A DNA stretch of 9,056 nucleotides, from NCBI GenBank assembly GCA_946479205.1, contig CAMLFJ010000092.1, forward strand, positions 1 through 9,056, written 5' to 3'. Shown piece by piece: positions 7,252 to 9,056 of the stretch. A program made the position numbers and the translations under genes. The stretch is from an uncultured bacterium (GTDB taxonomy: Bacteria; Methylomirabilota; Methylomirabilia; Rokubacteriales; CSP1-6). Numbering within the stretch: the stretch's first letter is position 1; the number at the start of each line of letters is the position of its first letter. The notes under the pieces are model-generated. The model had not been told where the DNA came from. It worked only from the letters and a program-made list of their open reading frames with translations, and ran no database searches.

Positions 7252-8334
7252 ATGTCCGTGCCGCTGTCCCGGCCGCCCGTCGATGACGAGATCAAGGCCG
7301 CGGTCCTGGCCGCGATCGACTCGCGGCAGTACATCCTGGGGCCGGAGTCGAAGGCCTTCGAGCAGGAGTTCGCCCGGTACACCGGGAGCAAGCACGCGGT
7401 GCTCACGAGCAGCGCGACCGCCGCGATCTGGATGGCGCTCAAGGCGTTCGGGGTCAAGGCCGACGACGAGGTGCTCGTGCCGTCGCACACCGCCTTCCCC
7501 ACCGTGGAGGCGGTCTGCTTCGCGGGCGCGGCGCCGGTCTTCGTGGACGTGGACGACTCCTACACGGCGGACCTCGAGGACGCGGCCGCCAAGGTGTCGG
7601 CCCGCACGGTGGGCTTCGTGCCGGTGCACCTCTACGGCCATCCCGCCGACCTCGACGGGATCCGGCGCCTGTGCGGGGAGCGCAGCCTCTGGCTGCTCGA
7701 GGATTGCGCGCAGGCGCACGGGGCCGCCTGGCAGGGGCGCAAGGTCGGCACCTTCGGCCGCGCGGGCGTGTTCTCGTTCTACCCGTCCAAGAACCTGACC
7801 GTGATGGGCGACGGGGGCCTGCTCGTCACCGACGACGACGACGTGGCCGCGCGCTGCCGGCGACTCCGCGACCACGGCCGCCTCAACAAGGACGTGCATT
7901 CCGAGATCGGCTTCAACCTGCGCTTCAACGACATCCAGGCCGCGATCGGCCGCGTGCTCCTGCGGCGGCTCGACGCGATGAACGATCACCGGCGTCTCCT
8001 CGCCGCGCGCTACCAGCGCGGGCTCGCGGGCCTGCCGCTGGTCCTGCCCGCGGAAGCCGCCGGAGCCCACCACGTCTATCACCTCTACGTGGTCCGCACG
8101 CCCGAGCGGGACGCGCTCGCCAGGTTCCTCAAGGAGCGCGGCATCGCCACCGGCATCCACTACCCGGTCGCGAGCCACCAGCAGCCCGCGGTGGAGCCGC
8201 TCAATCCGCCCGCCCTGCCCCGGACGGAGCGGATCGTGAAGGAGATCCTGACGCTGCCGATCTCGGCCGGCCATACCGAGGCCGAGGTGGACCAGGTCAT
8301 CGCGGCAGTGACGGAGTTCTTCCACGCCCGGTGA
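7252..8334 (+). CDS. DegT/DnrJ/EryC1-family PLP-dependent sugar aminotransferase
   Basis: The 360-aa protein matches this aminotransferase family in length and motif order; members transfer an amino group, usually from glutamate, to nucleotide-linked keto-sugars. The opening PLSRPPVDDEIKAAV and RQYILGPESKAFEQEFARYTG (25-45) are typical. The phosphate-binding loop reads TSSATAAIWMAL (52-63). VPSHTAFPTVEAV (76-88) and FVDVD (97-101) follow. LLEDCAQAHGA (148-158) carries the aspartate (D151) expected to contact the cofactor ring, and FSFYPSKNLTVMGDGG (174-189) carries the Schiff-base lysine K180. GFNLRFNDIQAAIG (220-233) and GIHYPVASHQQPAV (301-314) complete the active site and C-terminal domain. 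It is complete and should be active. Product and sugar cannot be told from sequence. Eighteen bp after the flavin reductase and followed by a glycosyltransferase, which supports a surface glycan or glycoconjugate role. Confidence 0.94.
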   Translation: MSVPLSRPPVDDEIKAAVLAAIDSRQYILGPESKAFEQEFARYTGSKHAVLTSSATAAIWMALKAFGVKADDEVLVPSHTAFPTVEAVCFAGAAPVFVDVDDSYTADLEDAAAKVSARTVGFVPVHLYGHPADLDGIRRLCGERSLWLLEDCAQAHGAAWQGRKVGTFGRAGVFSFYPSKNLTVMGDGGLLVTDDDDVAARCRRLRDHGRLNKDVHSEIGFNLRFNDIQAAIGRVLLRRLDAMNDHRRLLAARYQRGLAGLPLVLPAEAAGAHHVYHLYVVRTPERDALARFLKERGIATGIHYPVASHQQPAVEPLNPPALPRTERIVKEILTLPISAGHTEAEVDQVIAAVTEFFHAR

Positions 8335-8353
8335 GCGGCCGGCGCTGACCGGG
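8327..8353 (+). promoter_or_regulatory. GC-rich hairpin spanning the degT stop codon
   Basis: CCCGGT (8327-8332) pairs with ACCGGG (8348-8353); after one G-G mismatch AGCG (8334-8337) pairs with CGCT (8343-8346) around a 5-base loop. The stop codon TGA is in the 5' arm. No T-tract follows and the next gene starts 18 bases later, so it looks like an mRNA processing or attenuation element rather than a terminator. Confidence 0.45.
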
Positions 8354-8370
8354 GACCGCGTGAGCCGCGC

Positions 8371-9056
8371 GTGAACATTCTCCAGCTCTATCCGAAGTCG
8401 GACTTCTTCACCGGCGCCGCCATCCAGCTCCGCGATCTCGCGCTGGGGCTGGCCGGACGCGGCCACCACGTGGTGGTGGCGACGCGCCCGAACGAGCACT
8501 GGGGCCGGGCGTGCGCCGCCGCCAACGTCGAGCACGCCGCGGTCTCGATGCGGAGCGGCATCGATCTTCCCTCCGCGTGGGCGCTCGCCCGGCTCATCCG
8601 CGAGCACGAGATCCAGATCGTGCACTGCCAGAAGGGACGCGCGCGGACGCTCGCCATGCTGGCCGGCCTCACCGTGCGGATCCCGGTCCTCGTCCTGAAT
8701 CGCGGGGTGAGCTTCCCGCTCGACCGCTGGAACCGCCTCGGCTACACCACGAAGCGGGTGACCGCGATCGTGGCGGTCTGCGAGTCCATCAAGCGCGGGC
8801 TCGTCGGGGCCGGGGTGCCGGCCGAGAAGATCGAGGTCATCTACTCGGGGACGGACCTCGGCCGCTTCCACCCCGGGGTGGACGGCCGCCGCATCCGCGC
8901 CGAGCTCGGCCTGGGGGCGGAGCACACCCTGGTCACCCAGATCGGCATCCGCTCCTGGCGCGGTAACGACGACGTGCTCGAGGCCATGGCGCGTGTCTGC
9001 CATGCGCTCCCCCACGCCCGACTGCTCCTCGTGGGCGCGCCGCCCGCGCGCGTGCT
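8371..9056 (+). CDS. GT4-family glycosyltransferase, partial (3' end outside window)
   Basis: The first 228 codons are visible. The N-terminal GT-B domain opens with VNILQLYPKSDFFTGAA (1-17), where the Gly in FTGAA is the usual acceptor-side loop, then LALGLAGRGHHVVVATRP (23-40) and IVHCQKGRARTLAMLAG (83-99). The linker between domains is very typical: AIVAVCESIKRGLVGAGVPAEKIEVIYSGTDLGRFHPG (132-169). The donor-binding domain begins with TQIGIRSWRGNDDVLEAM (189-206), the position of the G-R-L-x-x-x-K-G motif in relatives, and RLLLVGAPP. The EX7E motif would lie beyond the window. The start is the GTG at 8371, since an upstream GTG at 8360 hits a stop after four codons. The ribosome binding site is weak. 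It lies 36 bp after degT and is likely in the same operon, making or extending a surface glycan. Donor and acceptor are unknown. Confidence 0.9.
   Translation, partial: MNILQLYPKSDFFTGAAIQLRDLALGLAGRGHHVVVATRPNEHWGRACAAANVEHAAVSMRSGIDLPSAWALARLIREHEIQIVHCQKGRARTLAMLAGLTVRIPVLVLNRGVSFPLDRWNRLGYTTKRVTAIVAVCESIKRGLVGAGVPAEKIEVIYSGTDLGRFHPGVDGRRIRAELGLGAEHTLVTQIGIRSWRGNDDVLEAMARVCHALPHARLLLVGAPPARV

Noticed and set aside
6673..9015. A 780-codon open frame on the minus strand antisense to three plus-strand genes
   Set aside because: It spans intergenic promoters and several complete, recognisable genes, and its product is low-complexity Arg/Val/His/Gly-rich. It is a shadow of GC-rich codon use.

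Overview
The window is about two-thirds G+C by eye, densely packed, and has no tRNA, rRNA, IS element or CRISPR array that I can see. Codon choice strongly favours G/C in third positions, and this leaves very long open shadow frames on the opposite strands. The gene content (FcbT-type TRAP transporter, cysteine-free Mrp, LON-N protein, PDZ protein, DegT aminotransferase) suits an uncultured high-GC soil or subsurface bacterium. Candidatus Rokubacteria/Methylomirabilota or a proteobacterium-like lineage would fit, but nothing here proves the phylum.

Layout. Two transcription directions diverge from a 119-bp control region (6620-6738). Leftward on the minus strand there are first three genes, mrp (5507-6619), a LON-N-domain protein (4848-5486) and an exported tandem-PDZ protein (4159-4851), which look like one operon. 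After a 123-bp gap comes a tripartite TRAP transporter: dctP (2899-4035), dctQ (2114-2818) and dctM (57-2117). Rightward on the plus strand are a flavin reductase-domain protein (6739-7233), a DegT/DnrJ/EryC1 PLP aminotransferase (7252-8334) and the start of a GT4 glycosyltransferase (8371 to beyond the window end).

How the genes work together. DctP, exported by a Tat signal, captures an organic acid-type solute outside the membrane and hands it to the DctQ/DctM membrane complex, which imports it using an ion gradient. DctM is far larger than usual, with a Pro/Ala/Glu-rich linker and extra membrane segments inserted mid-protein, and DctQ carries a charged C-terminal tail. Mrp is a P-loop ATPase of the Fe-S carrier family but has no cysteine at all. 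The two genes after it resemble protease substrate-recognition parts (LON-N, PDZ) without any protease. The rightward genes point to an amino-sugar/surface-glycan pathway with an unexplained flavin reductase at its head.

Regulation visible in the sequence. The divergent region holds two promoters with 17-bp spacers. Both would give mRNAs with almost no 5' leader, and a perfect 6-2-6 dyad lies between them. Several gene junctions carry inverted repeats: an 11-bp perfect repeat joins the mrp stop to the LON-N start codon, a hairpin buries the degT ribosome binding site, a hairpin spans the degT stop, and a large hairpin separates dctP from dctQ. These junction structures and the cysteine-free Mrp are the most notable observations. 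I do not see a clear-cut novel defence or mobile system.
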